64,000 nucleotides of DNA, taken from contig NZ_CP119559.1 of the NCBI RefSeq assembly GCF_029278565.1, positions 1,054,001 to 1,118,000 on the forward strand, in the 5' to 3' direction. The notes below the pieces were generated by a model. The model did not search any database. It worked only from the letters and a program-made list of their open reading frames with translations, and was not told where the DNA came from. The position numbers were made by a program, and so were the translations under genes. Each line of letters opens with the position of its first letter. Position 1 is the stretch's first letter. Origin of the DNA: Haloarcula halophila (GTDB lineage Archaea; Halobacteriota; Halobacteria; Halobacteriales; Haloarculaceae). Positions 41,992 through 50,448 of this stretch are shown here, one piece after another.

Positions 41992-42815
41992 CGGTACTGG
42001 TTCAGCCGGGCGCTGAGCTGCTTGGCCGCCTGGCCGGCCGCGTCGAAGAAGGCCGTTTCGTCACCGCGGTCGGCGGCTCCCTCGCCGGCGAAGATAATCC
42101 CGCGCGAGGAGTTGACGAGGCCGACGCCGTCGGCCAGCCCGTGTTCGACGGCAGCCTCGGCGTCACCCCCCTGGGCACCGACACCGGGGACGAGAAACGG
42201 GATCTCCGGGACGAGTTCGCGGATCGACTCCAGTTCCTCGGGCGCAGTCGCACCCACGACGAGGCCGACGTTGCCGTTGTCGTTCCACAGGTCCGCCAGG
42301 TGGACGACCCGTTCGTAGAGCGGTTCCCCGGAGGCCAGTTCGAGGTTCTGGAGGTCGGCACCGCCGGGGTTCGACGTCCGTCCGAGGACGAACACGCCCT
42401 TGTCCTCACGCTGGAGGAACGGTTCGAGCGAGTCCCGTCCCAGGAAGGGGTTGACCGTGATGGCGTCGGCCGCCGGCCCGTGATCGTCGTCCAGGATGCG
42501 AGCGTACTGGCGGGCGGTGTTACCGATGTCGGCCCGCTTGGCGTCAAGCAGGACCGGGACGTCCTTGCCGTGGGCGTAGGCGATGGTCTCACGGAGCGCA
42601 CGCCAGCCGTCGGGGTCCTCGTAGAAGGCGGCGTTGGGTTTGTAACAGGCCGTGTGGTCGTGGGTCGCGTCGATGATCCGGCGGTTGAACTGGAACCGCG
42701 GGAGGTCGGCGTCAGCGACGGCGTCGGGGAGCCGGTCGGGGTCGGGGTCCAGTCCCACCGAGAGGACACTGTCGACGGCGTCGATACGGTCGGCGAGGCG
42801 ATCGAAGAACTGCAT
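41988..42815 (-). CDS. pyrF: Orotidine 5'-phosphate decarboxylase
   Basis: A 275-residue TIM-barrel enzyme catalysing OMP to UMP, the last step of pyrimidine synthesis. The start MQFFDRLADRIDAVDSVLSV is followed by GLDPDPDRLP and the catalytic loop PVLLDAKRADIGNTA (Asp-x-Lys-x-x-Asp), then GLVVGATAPEELESIREL and FLVPGVGAQGGD, the phosphate-binding loop. It is the longer PyrF subgroup 2. An alternative start at 42860 is upstream but lacks a family match. Its promoter is in the AT-rich stretch shared with the next, divergent gene. Confidence 0.95.
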   Translation of the reverse strand: MQFFDRLADRIDAVDSVLSVGLDPDPDRLPDAVADADLPRFQFNRRIIDATHDHTACYKPNAAFYEDPDGWRALRETIAYAHGKDVPVLLDAKRADIGNTARQYARILDDDHGPAADAITVNPFLGRDSLEPFLQREDKGVFVLGRTSNPGGADLQNLELASGEPLYERVVHLADLWNDNGNVGLVVGATAPEELESIRELVPEIPFLVPGVGAQGGDAEAAVEHGLADGVGLVNSSRGIIFAGEGAADRGDETAFFDAAGQAAKQLSARLNQYR

Positions 42816-42867
42816 ACCTACGCTCCCGCGAGGTGGGGGTACAAACGTTTCCCTCTCCACCAGTTAT

Positions 42868-42898
42868 CATATATAATAATCAGAGGGGCGAATATATG
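42868..42898. promoter_or_regulatory. Divergent AT-rich promoter between pyrF and a membrane-protein gene
   Basis: TCATATATAATAATC (42872-42886) carries a TATA box readable on the minus strand for pyrF (leader of about 30 nt), and GCGAATATATGTG (42888-42900) lies about 30 nt before the plus-strand ATG at 42923. Confidence 0.55.
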
Positions 42899-42922
42899 TG
42901 AGTTTGTCAAAACCTCACAGCT

Positions 42923-43402
42923 ATGGACCGTCCCCTAGATGTCGGCCACGTCGCCGACACGTTACCGGACCTCGGGGAGGCGATCGAGAACCCGCGGCTC
43001 CGGCCGGTCGGAGTCGTCGGCGGACTCGTCTTGCTGGTCGTCGGCGCGGGGCTGTCGGTCGCACCGACGACCGGCGGCTGGGCGCTGTGGACGAACGCCG
43101 TCGCCGCTACGCTGGTCTTCGTCGCCGTCCCGCTGTTCTGTCTCGGACTGGCCGCACCGGAGCCGGCCGAGAGCCGGTTCCAACTCGGGATCGATCTCAC
43201 ACACAGACAGCGACAGGCGGTCGCGGCCGGCGCGCTCTGTATCGTCGTCGCCCCGATCGTGATGGCACTCGGCCAGCCGATCGGCTTCACGCTCCCCGTC
43301 TTGCTCGCGGCGGCCGGCCTCGCGTTCGTCGGCTCGGCGCTCGTCCTGACGGGCTTTATCGCCTGGACGTCACAGGTTCTGGCGGAACCGGGCCACGCCT
43401 AA
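42923..43402 (+). CDS. Hypothetical four-helix membrane protein
   Basis: A 159-residue protein. Four helices are visible: RPVGVVGGLVLLVVGAGLSV, WTNAVAATLVFVAVPLFCLGLA, RQRQAVAAGALCIVVAPIVMAL and TLPVLLAAAGLAFVGSALVLTGFIAWTSQ. The soluble N-terminus LDVGHVADTLPDLGEAIENP is amphipathic. The family is not recognised; similar proteins are widespread in Halobacteria but uncharacterised. Its end overlaps the convergent gene by four bases. Confidence 0.7.
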   Translation: MDRPLDVGHVADTLPDLGEAIENPRLRPVGVVGGLVLLVVGAGLSVAPTTGGWALWTNAVAATLVFVAVPLFCLGLAAPEPAESRFQLGIDLTHRQRQAVAAGALCIVVAPIVMALGQPIGFTLPVLLAAAGLAFVGSALVLTGFIAWTSQVLAEPGHA

Positions 43403-43764
43403 TCGGCCCGCTCCAGCAGCTGTTCGACGACGCCGACCAGTTGCTTGACCGCGGCACCGCTGTGAGCGACCAGGACCGTCCCCGACTCGGTCTGTTCGAC
43501 CGTGACAGCAGCGTGCTCCGGAAGGTCCGGACGAACTGTCGTCGACAGCGCCAGCCGGGCAGTCTCGGGAGTCACGTGGACTTCGCCGACCGACGTTTCG
43601 CCGGCAGTGATCCGGTAGGCGAGTCCGCCTTCGAGCACCGGTTCGACATCGGGATCGGCGTCGACGACCGAGACGGTGCTGAGCGGTCCCCGGTCGAGTC
43701 CAGTAAGTTCCGACGCCAGGAGCTGTCCGATCCGTTTCCCGTCGGTGATCCGATCCTCGACCAT
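43399..43764 (-). CDS. Hypothetical protein downstream of DUF2240 gene
   Basis: A 121-residue alpha/beta protein (MVEDRITDGKRIGQLLASELTG) with a KRIGQLL helix and beta strands LSTVSVVDADPDVEPVLEGGLAYRITAGETSVGEVHV, and a second helix AAVKQLVGVVEQLLER. Its start overlaps the stop of the DUF2240 gene by one base (TGATG), so both act in one operon. No family is recognised; the conserved linkage makes it likely real. Confidence 0.7.
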   Translation of the reverse strand: MVEDRITDGKRIGQLLASELTGLDRGPLSTVSVVDADPDVEPVLEGGLAYRITAGETSVGEVHVTPETARLALSTTVRPDLPEHAAVTVEQTESGTVLVAHSGAAVKQLVGVVEQLLERAD

Positions 43765-44204
43765 CAGAGTTCCTCCCGAACGTCGGCCGCCAGGTCCGCC
43801 ACCTCGATCCCCTCCCGGCGTGCGTACAGGACTGCCGCGGTCTCGACGGTGACGCCGATCTCGGACTGGAGTGCGTTGATCTCGCCGACGGCGGTTCGCT
43901 TCTCGATGCCTGTCGAGACGACGGCTTCGAGGAGCCGTTCGAACGTCGACCGGGACTGGAGCACGTCCTCCGAAGGGACGAACCCGTCGGGGATGTCGAC
44001 CGTCCCCGGGTCGAACCCGACGACGAGGTCGTCGCCGTCCCGGGTGACGAACCCCTCTCCCTCGGCGACATCGACCAGCGTCTTCGCCTGGTCCGGCGAG
44101 AACCAGTCCCGGTCCAGCGAGAGCGCGACGACGAACTCGCTCTCGCCCATTCTGTCGGTCCCGCGCTGTCGGAACGGGGCGGCGACGGCCGTCTTCAGAC
44201 TCAT
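43764..44204 (-). CDS. DUF2240-family protein
   Basis: A 146-residue protein: MSLKTAVAAPFRQRGTDRMG followed by SEFVVALSLDRDWFSPDQAKTLVDVAEGEGFVTRDGDDLVVGFDPGTVDIPDGFVPSEDVL, the family core of conserved haloarchaeal DUF2240 proteins, and a C-terminal helix pair (TAVGEINALQSEIGVTVETAAVLYARREGIEVADLAADVREEL). Length and start match the family; an alternative ATG at 44150 is internal. It may be a winged-helix nucleic-acid binder, but this is not established. Confidence 0.82.
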   Translation of the reverse strand: MSLKTAVAAPFRQRGTDRMGESEFVVALSLDRDWFSPDQAKTLVDVAEGEGFVTRDGDDLVVGFDPGTVDIPDGFVPSEDVLQSRSTFERLLEAVVSTGIEKRTAVGEINALQSEIGVTVETAAVLYARREGIEVADLAADVREEL

Positions 44205-44294
44205 CGTTCCCTCCGGGGGCCGGCCCGGGCCTAACCGTTACGGTCCCGAGTCGGCATCGAACGGTTCAAGTGTACCCTGGGTCATCTCTGAGGT

Positions 44295-44666
44295 ATGAAA
44301 GACCAGGGACGCTCCCCACGCAAGCGGACAGGCGGCCGACGGCGGCCCAACCACAAGAAGAAGAAACACGAACTGGGCACCGAGTCCACCGAGACCCAGG
44401 TCGGCGAGCCGAAACTGAAGGTCGTCGACTCCCGCGGCAACACCCAGAAAGTCCGTGCGGTCACCACCGACATCGCGAGCGTCGCCGACGGCGCGACGAC
44501 CCACGAGGCGACCATCGAGAACGTCGTCGAGAACCCCTCGAACCCCAACTACGCCCGCCGGAACATCATCACCAAGGGCGCGATCATCGACACCTCCCAA
44601 GGCCGAGCGCGCGTCACCTCCCGCCCCGGACAGGACGGGCAGGTCAACGCCGTCGCCGTCGAGTAA
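44295..44666 (+). CDS. rps8e: Small ribosomal subunit protein eS8
   Basis: A 123-residue archaeal/eukaryotic protein. It starts MKDQGRSPRKRTGGRRRPNHKKKKHELGTESTETQVGEPKLKVVDSRGNTQKVRA, the typical basic N-terminus with the KRTGGRR motif, and ends with NIITKGAIIDTSQGRARVTSRPGQDGQVNAVAV, the eS8 signature. It stands alone, not in a ribosomal cluster. Confidence 0.96.
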   Translation: MKDQGRSPRKRTGGRRRPNHKKKKHELGTESTETQVGEPKLKVVDSRGNTQKVRAVTTDIASVADGATTHEATIENVVENPSNPNYARRNIITKGAIIDTSQGRARVTSRPGQDGQVNAVAVE

Positions 44667-44785
44667 CGCCGCAGGCGCTTTTCGAGACGCAGCGTCCCCA
44701 GCGACTGCAACGTGTCGGAGCCATCGAAAACCCGTACAGACCCGATCGCACGACAGCAGTTCGATCGGTGTGTCAAAGGGCCGAT

Positions 44786-44830
44786 CGTTACTATAGCAGT
44801 ATATATCCGTATAGACGGCTATTATAAACC
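44786..44830 (+). promoter_or_regulatory. AT-rich promoter region of the phosphatase-polyphosphate kinase operon
   Basis: In a 219-bp gap the stretch from CGTTACTATAGCAGTATATA through CGGCTATTATAAACCCG contains several TATA-like elements (ACTATAG at 44790, GTATATAT at 44799, TATTATAA at 44820). The last would place transcription start near 44850, giving a leader of about 35 nt before ATG 44886. ACTATAG also occurs upstream of pstS. Confidence 0.5.
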
Positions 44831-44885
44831 CGTTAAGCCGAGTACGGCCCACTACGGACAAGCGCCCCCTCGGGCGGAACTCCAG

Positions 44886-45593
44886 ATGGTATCGACACCG
44901 ACACTCGATCCGGCTATCGACGCGGAGCACAGACATATCGACAGCGATCAGTGGGCGAACATCTACGTCGTCGGCGACGTCCACGGCTGTCGGAGGACGT
45001 TGGAACGGCTCCTCGACGAACTCGACCCGGCGACCGACGAACTCGTCGTCTTCGTCGGCGATCTGGTCAGGAAAGGCCCCGACAGCAAGGGCGTCCTCGA
45101 TATCGTCCGCGAGCGCGAGAACCTCCTGAGCGTCCGTGGGAACAACGAACAGAAACTGATCGACGGCCGCAAGTCCATCGACGCGCTCACGGACGGGGAC
45201 CTGGCGTATATCGAGTCCCTACCCGTACTGCTCTCCTGGGACGGCGCCGTCGTCGTCCACGGCGGTATCGACCACCGCAAACCCGTCGTCGAACACAGTC
45301 TCACGGAACTGCTGAACAACCGGTCGCTGGTCCCCGACGGGAGCTACGACCGACCCTACTGGTTCGAGACACGCCGGGAAGGCCCCCGTGTGTTCTTCGG
45401 CCACACCGTCCTCTCGGAGCCACTGGTCACCGACTGGGCCGTCGGTCTCGATACGGGCTGTGTCTACGGCGGCCAGCTGACCGCCTACGACACCGCGGCG
45501 GACGAACTCGTCACCGTCGACCCGCCGGAGACGTACCAGTCCCGGTCGGCCGACAGCATCGTCGATCCGCAACTCCAGTCCGTTCCGCAGTGA
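44886..45593 (+). CDS. PPP-type metallophosphatase, polyphosphate-linked
   Basis: A 235-residue calcineurin-like phosphoesterase. Motifs: GDVHG (YVVGDVHGCRRTLERLLDELDP), GDLVRKGPDS, GNNEQ at residues 85-89, and VVVHGGID. The canonical motif is GNH(E/D); here its His is replaced by Asn87. The gene lies one base before ppk, so they are translated together. PPP members dephosphorylate proteins or diadenosine polyphosphates; a polyphosphate-related role is inferred from linkage only. The first ATG at 44712 is too far upstream, and 44886 matches the start of the conserved region with a good promoter. Confidence 0.85.
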   Translation: MVSTPTLDPAIDAEHRHIDSDQWANIYVVGDVHGCRRTLERLLDELDPATDELVVFVGDLVRKGPDSKGVLDIVRERENLLSVRGNNEQKLIDGRKSIDALTDGDLAYIESLPVLLSWDGAVVVHGGIDHRKPVVEHSLTELLNNRSLVPDGSYDRPYWFETRREGPRVFFGHTVLSEPLVTDWAVGLDTGCVYGGQLTAYDTAADELVTVDPPETYQSRSADSIVDPQLQSVPQ

Positions 45594-45594
45594 G

Positions 45595-47997
45595 ATGGAC
45601 GAGTTACCGCCACCCTACGAGCCCGATCGGGACGTCGACCTGCAGGACCCCGAACTGTATCTGAACCGGGAACTGAGCGAACTCTCCTTCCAGCGCCGGG
45701 TCATGCACGAGGCGTTAGACGACCGCAATCCGCTGTTGGAGCGTGTCAGGTTCCTCTCGATCGTGACGCGGAACCTCGACGAGTTCGTGATGAAACGTAT
45801 CGGCGGACTGAAACAACAGATCGAGGCCGGCATCACCGAGGCGGCCGCCGACGGGCGGACGCCACAGGAACAGTGGACGGAAGTCCACGACGTTCTGGGA
45901 CCGATGCTAGAGAAGCAGGCCGACTGTTACCGGTCGATGCTCCGCCCGGCGCTTGCCGACGCTGGGATCGACATCCTCGCGTACGAGGACCTGACCGCCG
46001 CCGAACAGACCCGGATGCGGGAGTACTTCGAGGAGTCGGTACTGCCGACCCTGACCCCGCTATCGTTCGACCCCGCCCACCCGTTCCCGTTTATCTCCAA
46101 CCGGTCGCTGTCGCTCGCGGTGTTGACCCGCTCGCCCGACACCGAGGAGCCGACGTTCACCCGGGTGAAGATCCCACCCAACCGTCCGCGGCTGGTCCAG
46201 GTCGGCGAGGACAGCCGGTACGTCCTCGTCGAGGAGGTCATCGAACGGAACCTCGATCTCCTGCTGTCGAACGTCGAGATCGTCGACACGGCCCTGTTCC
46301 GACTGACCCGGAACGCGGAGGTCCGGCGCGACGAGGAGATCGCCGAAGACCTCATCGAGATGATCGAGGAGGTCCTCGAACAGCGGCGGTTCGCGACGGT
46401 CGTCCGGATGGAGATCGAACGGGACGCCCACCCGCGGATACGCCAGACGCTCAAACGACAACTCGAACTCGACGAGCGGGAGATCTACGACCTTCCCGGG
46501 CCGCTCGACTACCGGGAGTTCATGTCCCTGACCGAGTTGGATCGACCGGAACTGAAACTCGAACCCTGGACCCCCCAGCCACATCCCCGGCTGGAAGACA
46601 CCGCCTGGTCGGCCTTCGAGCAGGACGACAGCAGCGACGACATCTTCGAACAGATCGACGAGCGTGACATCCTGTTGCACCACCCGTACCACGATTTCGG
46701 GACCACCGTCCAGCGGTTCCTCTCGGAGGCCGCGAGCGATCCGGACGTGCTCGCGGTGAAGGCGGCGATCTACCGGACAGCCAGCGATTCCCAGGTGATC
46801 CAGTCGCTGATCGACGCCGCCGAGAACGGTAAACAGGTCGCGGTGATGGTCGAACTGAAGGCCCGTTTCGACGAGCAGAACAACCTCGAATGGATTCGCC
46901 GACTGGAGGAAAACGGCATCCACGTCGCCTACGGGACGATCGGGCTCAAGACCCACACCAAGACGGCACTCGTCGTCCGTGAAGAGGACGACAGCGTCGA
47001 GTTGTACTCTCACGTCGGGACCGGGAACTACCACTCGGAGACGGCCAAGGGCTACGTCGATCTGGGGCTTTTGACCGCCGACCGGGACATCGGCCAGGAC
47101 CTCGTGACGCTGTTCAACTCCTTTACCGGCCCCGGCCTCGACGAGGAGTTCCGGAAGCTGCTCGTCGCGCCTGTCACGATGCGACGGGAGTTTACCCGCT
47201 ACATCCGTCGGGAGGCCCGCCACGCACAGGCCGGGCGCCCCGCACGTATCGTCGTGAAGGTCAACGGCCTCGAAGACCCGAAGATTGTCGAAGAGCTGTA
47301 CCGCGCGTCGATGGCTGGCGTCGAGATCGACCTGATCGTCCGGGACATCTGTCGGCTCCGGCCGGGACTAGCGGTCAGTCAAAACGTCACCGTCCACTCG
47401 ATCGTCGGTCGCTTCCTCGAACACTCCCGGATCTTCTACTTCCGCAACGGTGCTCCCGCGCCCGGTGAGACAGTCACCGGTGGTGGCGAGCCGGAGTACT
47501 ACATCGGCAGTGCCGACTGGATGACCCGCAACCTCGACAGCCGGGTCGAAGCGGTCACGCCGGTCGAGAACCCCGAGATCCGTCGCCAACTGAAGTTCGT
47601 CCTCGAACTGCTGCTGTCGGACAACCGCAAACGCTGGACGATGAACGAGGACGGGAGCTACGACCAGCAGTACCCCGACGACGGCGAACCCGTCGTCAAC
47701 GTCCAGGCGATCCTGATGCGCGAAGCGCTGAAAGCCAGCCGCAACGACAACGTCACCGACGGGATCCCGAGCGACTACCCGGTCGACGGTGAGCTACTCG
47801 TCGGCGGGGAGACGGCTGCCTCCGTCTCGTCTTCGACCGCAGACGGCGGTCGAGACACCTTGGAACGGTACGCTGACCACTGGTACCGTCCGGACAGTGA
47901 GACGTACGCGTACGCAGTCAGAACTCCGGCAGGCGATCGGCGGTACTACGAGAGCCGAGCGGGTGCGGTGGACGCGCTCGAACGGTTCTACGGTTAG
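45595..47997 (+). CDS. ppk: Polyphosphate kinase 1
   Basis: An 800-residue PPK1, which polymerises the gamma-phosphate of ATP into polyphosphate and can run in reverse. The order is N domain (YLNRELSELSFQRRVMHEALDD), head, and two PLD-like catalytic domains: GTIGLKTHTKTALVVRE with catalytic His454, VGTGNYHSETAKGYVDLGLLT, then the second-site FLEHSRIFYFRNG with His610. These correspond to His435 and His592 of the E. coli enzyme. The C-terminus from about residue 745 (GRDTLERYADHWYRPDSETYAYAVRTPAGDRRYYESRAGAVDALERFYG) is an added small domain. Downstream are the convergent phoU and pstSCAB. Confidence 0.95.
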   Translation: MDELPPPYEPDRDVDLQDPELYLNRELSELSFQRRVMHEALDDRNPLLERVRFLSIVTRNLDEFVMKRIGGLKQQIEAGITEAAADGRTPQEQWTEVHDVLGPMLEKQADCYRSMLRPALADAGIDILAYEDLTAAEQTRMREYFEESVLPTLTPLSFDPAHPFPFISNRSLSLAVLTRSPDTEEPTFTRVKIPPNRPRLVQVGEDSRYVLVEEVIERNLDLLLSNVEIVDTALFRLTRNAEVRRDEEIAEDLIEMIEEVLEQRRFATVVRMEIERDAHPRIRQTLKRQLELDEREIYDLPGPLDYREFMSLTELDRPELKLEPWTPQPHPRLEDTAWSAFEQDDSSDDIFEQIDERDILLHHPYHDFGTTVQRFLSEAASDPDVLAVKAAIYRTASDSQVIQSLIDAAENGKQVAVMVELKARFDEQNNLEWIRRLEENGIHVAYGTIGLKTHTKTALVVREEDDSVELYSHVGTGNYHSETAKGYVDLGLLTADRDIGQDLVTLFNSFTGPGLDEEFRKLLVAPVTMRREFTRYIRREARHAQAGRPARIVVKVNGLEDPKIVEELYRASMAGVEIDLIVRDICRLRPGLAVSQNVTVHSIVGRFLEHSRIFYFRNGAPAPGETVTGGGEPEYYIGSADWMTRNLDSRVEAVTPVENPEIRRQLKFVLELLLSDNRKRWTMNEDGSYDQQYPDDGEPVVNVQAILMREALKASRNDNVTDGIPSDYPVDGELLVGGETAASVSSSTADGGRDTLERYADHWYRPDSETYAYAVRTPAGDRRYYESRAGAVDALERFYG

Positions 47998-48992
47998 GGT
48001 CGCGGTGCGGCCTTCTGGAGGGCGCTCTCGGCGATGTTGCCGCCGTAGTCGGCGGTCCGTGACAGCGAGTCCACGACCCGACCGAGGATCTGTGCGCTCT
48101 GTGGGTCCAGTTCTCTGACCTCGCTGTCGACCTCCCGAGCGGTCTCGTCGACGCCGGGGATGCGAGCGCGGGCGTCGTTCGCCAGTTCGACGGCCTCGTC
48201 GCCGTCGTCGGTCAGGAGTGCGTCCATCGCCGTCTCGGAGACCGTCGTCGCCTCCGATTCGAGTTGTCGGAGCAGGTCGGCCGTCTCGCCCGTGATCTCA
48301 CCGACCTCCTGGGAGAGTCCGGCGATCTTCGTCGCGTGGTCGGCGATCCGTTCCAGTTGGCGGGCACTGGACTGGTAATCGAAGACCGTCTCCCGGGGGA
48401 AGCCGATCTCGTTTGCCGCCGTCGGGTTCCGCAGGACGGTCCGGAACACCCGCGAGACCATGTACCAGAGCCGGTCGACGTCGTCGTCGCGCTGGATGAT
48501 GTCCTGTGCGAGGTCGTCGTCGTCCTCGATGAGGGCCTCGACGGCGTCCGAGAGCATCGTCAACGAGACCAGCCGCATCCGGGTGATGGCGTTGTGGACC
48601 GACAGCTCCGAGGAGTCCAACAGATCCTGGAGGACGACGCGGTCGGACGTCTCCTCGATCACTTCCAGTCCGACGAGTCCCTGTGTCGCGTCCCGGACGA
48701 TCCGTCGCTGCTCGGCAGTGATCCGGGTCGCCTCGAGCCGGATGACGTCGAACCCGCTGACGTACATCGTCATCACCGCACGCGTGAGTTCGTGGCGGTT
48801 GTCCAGTCCGTCGACGTCGAGTGTCCCCTCGACCCGGTCGTCGTCACGCTGTGGTGCCAGCAACAGCAGGTCGTCTTCGGCGTGGAACTCGACGACGCTG
48901 CCCGCGCTGACGCCGTTGTCGGTCGCCCAGTCTTTGGGAAGCGAGACGGTGTACGTCGAACCGCCGGTCACCTGCACCTTGCGTGTCTCCAT
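47994..48992 (-). CDS. phoU: Phosphate uptake regulator PhoU with N-terminal AbrB domain
   Basis: A 332-residue protein from ATG 48992 (METRKVQVTGGSTYTVSLPK). Residues 1-45 form an AbrB/SpoVT DNA-binding-like domain (TYTVSLPKDWATDNGVSAGSVVEF), followed by two PhoU repeats (LSVHNAITRMRLVSLTMLSDAVEALIEDD and QSSARQLERIADHATKIAGL). A TATA-like GATTTATGGT lies 28 nt before the ATG, so the message is leaderless. Its end overlaps ppk by four bases (convergent). PhoU proteins signal Pst transporter activity to phosphate regulation; an AbrB fusion suggests direct DNA binding. Confidence 0.95.
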   Translation of the reverse strand: METRKVQVTGGSTYTVSLPKDWATDNGVSAGSVVEFHAEDDLLLLAPQRDDDRVEGTLDVDGLDNRHELTRAVMTMYVSGFDVIRLEATRITAEQRRIVRDATQGLVGLEVIEETSDRVVLQDLLDSSELSVHNAITRMRLVSLTMLSDAVEALIEDDDDLAQDIIQRDDDVDRLWYMVSRVFRTVLRNPTAANEIGFPRETVFDYQSSARQLERIADHATKIAGLSQEVGEITGETADLLRQLESEATTVSETAMDALLTDDGDEAVELANDARARIPGVDETAREVDSEVRELDPQSAQILGRVVDSLSRTADYGGNIAESALQKAAPRP

Positions 48993-49313
48993 GTACCTCG
49001 GTATCGGCACCCGGAAACCATAAATCTACCCCAATCTATATACTATCCTCGCTAACCCAGATATCCGTCGTTGATACCGCTATATCCAGATGTTTCGGTA
49101 TTTCGCCGCAGAAACACGGTCGACACGCCGCAGACAGACCGTGAGCAGAAACCGACTGTAGTTCGAGTTAGCACCGCTTTGTCGGCGTATCCGAGTATGA
49201 GAGGGAGAATTAGTGATAAATAGGGAGAATATCTTAATATAGTTCTATATAGTCTTGGTACCCAACTATAGAAATCATAGTAGCGTACTTACTCACCCAT
49301 AGTCTCCATACTG
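48993..49313. promoter_or_regulatory. Shared regulatory region between phoU and pstS
   Basis: This 321-bp spacer, AT-rich to the right of 49200, holds no gene. Next to phoU is a minus-strand TATA-like box (49017-49026). The pstS side has GGGAGAAT repeats at 49203-49210 and 49223-49230, an imperfect palindrome at 49245-49271 (CTATATAGT-CTT-GGTACC-CAA-CTATAG), and a weak TATA-like TACTTACT at 49285-49292, about 27 nt before the pstS ATG. These are strong candidates for phosphate-responsive control sites; which protein binds them is unknown. Confidence 0.7.
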
Positions 49314-50339
49314 ATGATGACGGACAAACCGACCCGCGGTATCTCGCGTCGTCGCTTCCTGACAGGTACTGGCGCCGCCGGCGCCATCGCACTGGCCGGC
49401 TGTACGGAAGGCCCCTCGGGTAGCGGAGACGGTGGCGGCAGCGGTAACGGTGGAAGCTCCGGATCGGGATCGAGCGGACTCTCGGGCGAAATTACGATCA
49501 CCGGAAGCAGCACGGTGTACCCGGTCGCAGTCGCCGTGGCCAACCGGTTCCAGCAGGAACACGACGGTGTCGACATCAGCGTCTCCCCCACTGGGTCCGG
49601 CGGCGGCTTCAGCAACCACTTCTGTGTCGGTAACGCGGAGTTCAACAACGCCTCGCGGCCGATCAAGAGCGAAGAGGAAGAACTCTGTTCGGAGAACGGA
49701 ATCGAATACCACGAGATCAACGTCGCAACAGATGCGCTGACGGTCATCGTCAACAACGAGAACGACTGGGTCGACTGCATGACCCCGGACCAGCTCAGAC
49801 AGATCTGGCGGGCCGACGGCGCCTCCCAGTGGTCGGATGTCGACAGTAGCTGGCCCGACCAGCCGATCAACCGGTTCGGCGCGGCCGACACCTCGGGAAC
49901 CTTCGACTATTTCAACGAGGCGATCCTGGGCGAGGAAGCCAACCACACCAGCGACTACGAGGCCACCGAGCAGGACAACATCATCCTCCAGGGCGTCCAG
50001 CAGGACCAGTACGGGATCGGCTACTTCGGGTTCGCCTACTACCAGGGCAACACCGACTCGGTCAAGGCCCTGGGCATCGACGACGGCAGCGGCTGTGTGA
50101 AACCATCGCTCCAGACCGCCAAGGAAGGGTCCTACCAGCCCCTCTCGCGGCCGTTGTTCACCTACCCGCGAAAGAGCGCTCTGGCCGAGGAACACGTCGC
50201 CGAGTTCGCCCGTTACTACGTCGAACAGAGCGCCAACTCCTCGCTCATCGCCGACGAGATCGGCTACGTCCCCAAGACCCAGGAGACGATGCAGTCCGAA
50301 CTCGACGCGCTCAACAGCGTCATCGACGAAGTCCAGTAG
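49314..50339 (+). CDS. pstS: Phosphate ABC transporter substrate-binding lipoprotein PstS
   Basis: A 341-residue Tat-exported lipoprotein: twin-arginine signal SRRRFLTG and lipobox ALAGC near residue 24, followed by a Gly/Ser linker. The PBP2-like phosphate-binding domain has GEITITGSSTVYPVAVAVANRFQQ, where the GSST-V loop binds phosphate, then VSPTGSGGGF and ASRPIK, and AADTSGTFDYF. It hands phosphate to PstCA on the outside of the membrane. ATG pairs at 49314 and 49317 are equivalent choices. Its promoter lies in the spacer shared with phoU. Confidence 0.95.
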   Translation: MMTDKPTRGISRRRFLTGTGAAGAIALAGCTEGPSGSGDGGGSGNGGSSGSGSSGLSGEITITGSSTVYPVAVAVANRFQQEHDGVDISVSPTGSGGGFSNHFCVGNAEFNNASRPIKSEEEELCSENGIEYHEINVATDALTVIVNNENDWVDCMTPDQLRQIWRADGASQWSDVDSSWPDQPINRFGAADTSGTFDYFNEAILGEEANHTSDYEATEQDNIILQGVQQDQYGIGYFGFAYYQGNTDSVKALGIDDGSGCVKPSLQTAKEGSYQPLSRPLFTYPRKSALAEEHVAEFARYYVEQSANSSLIADEIGYVPKTQETMQSELDALNSVIDEVQ

Positions 50340-50448
50340 ACCCGCCCTTCGGCCAACCGTATCATAGCCAGCTATACAGCCACAATAGAACTATGGACAC
50401 ACTTCGAGCCCTTTTTGCCACGACCAGATATAGGGACCAACGAGTACG
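50340..50448 (+). promoter_or_regulatory. pstS-pstC spacer with inverted repeat and T-run
   Basis: Immediately after pstS come ATAGC-CA-GCTAT (50364-50375) and, 36 nt later, a CCTTTTTGCC T-run (about 50410-50419). Such an arrangement could lower transcription of pstCAB relative to pstS, whose product is needed in excess. AACTATGG at 50389-50396 resembles the ACTATAG elements upstream of pstS and ppk. Confidence 0.4.

Noticed and set aside
48993-49313. Possible small gene in the phoU-pstS spacer
   Set aside because: Several stops in all frames and an AT-rich composition unlike the coding regions; better explained as a control region.
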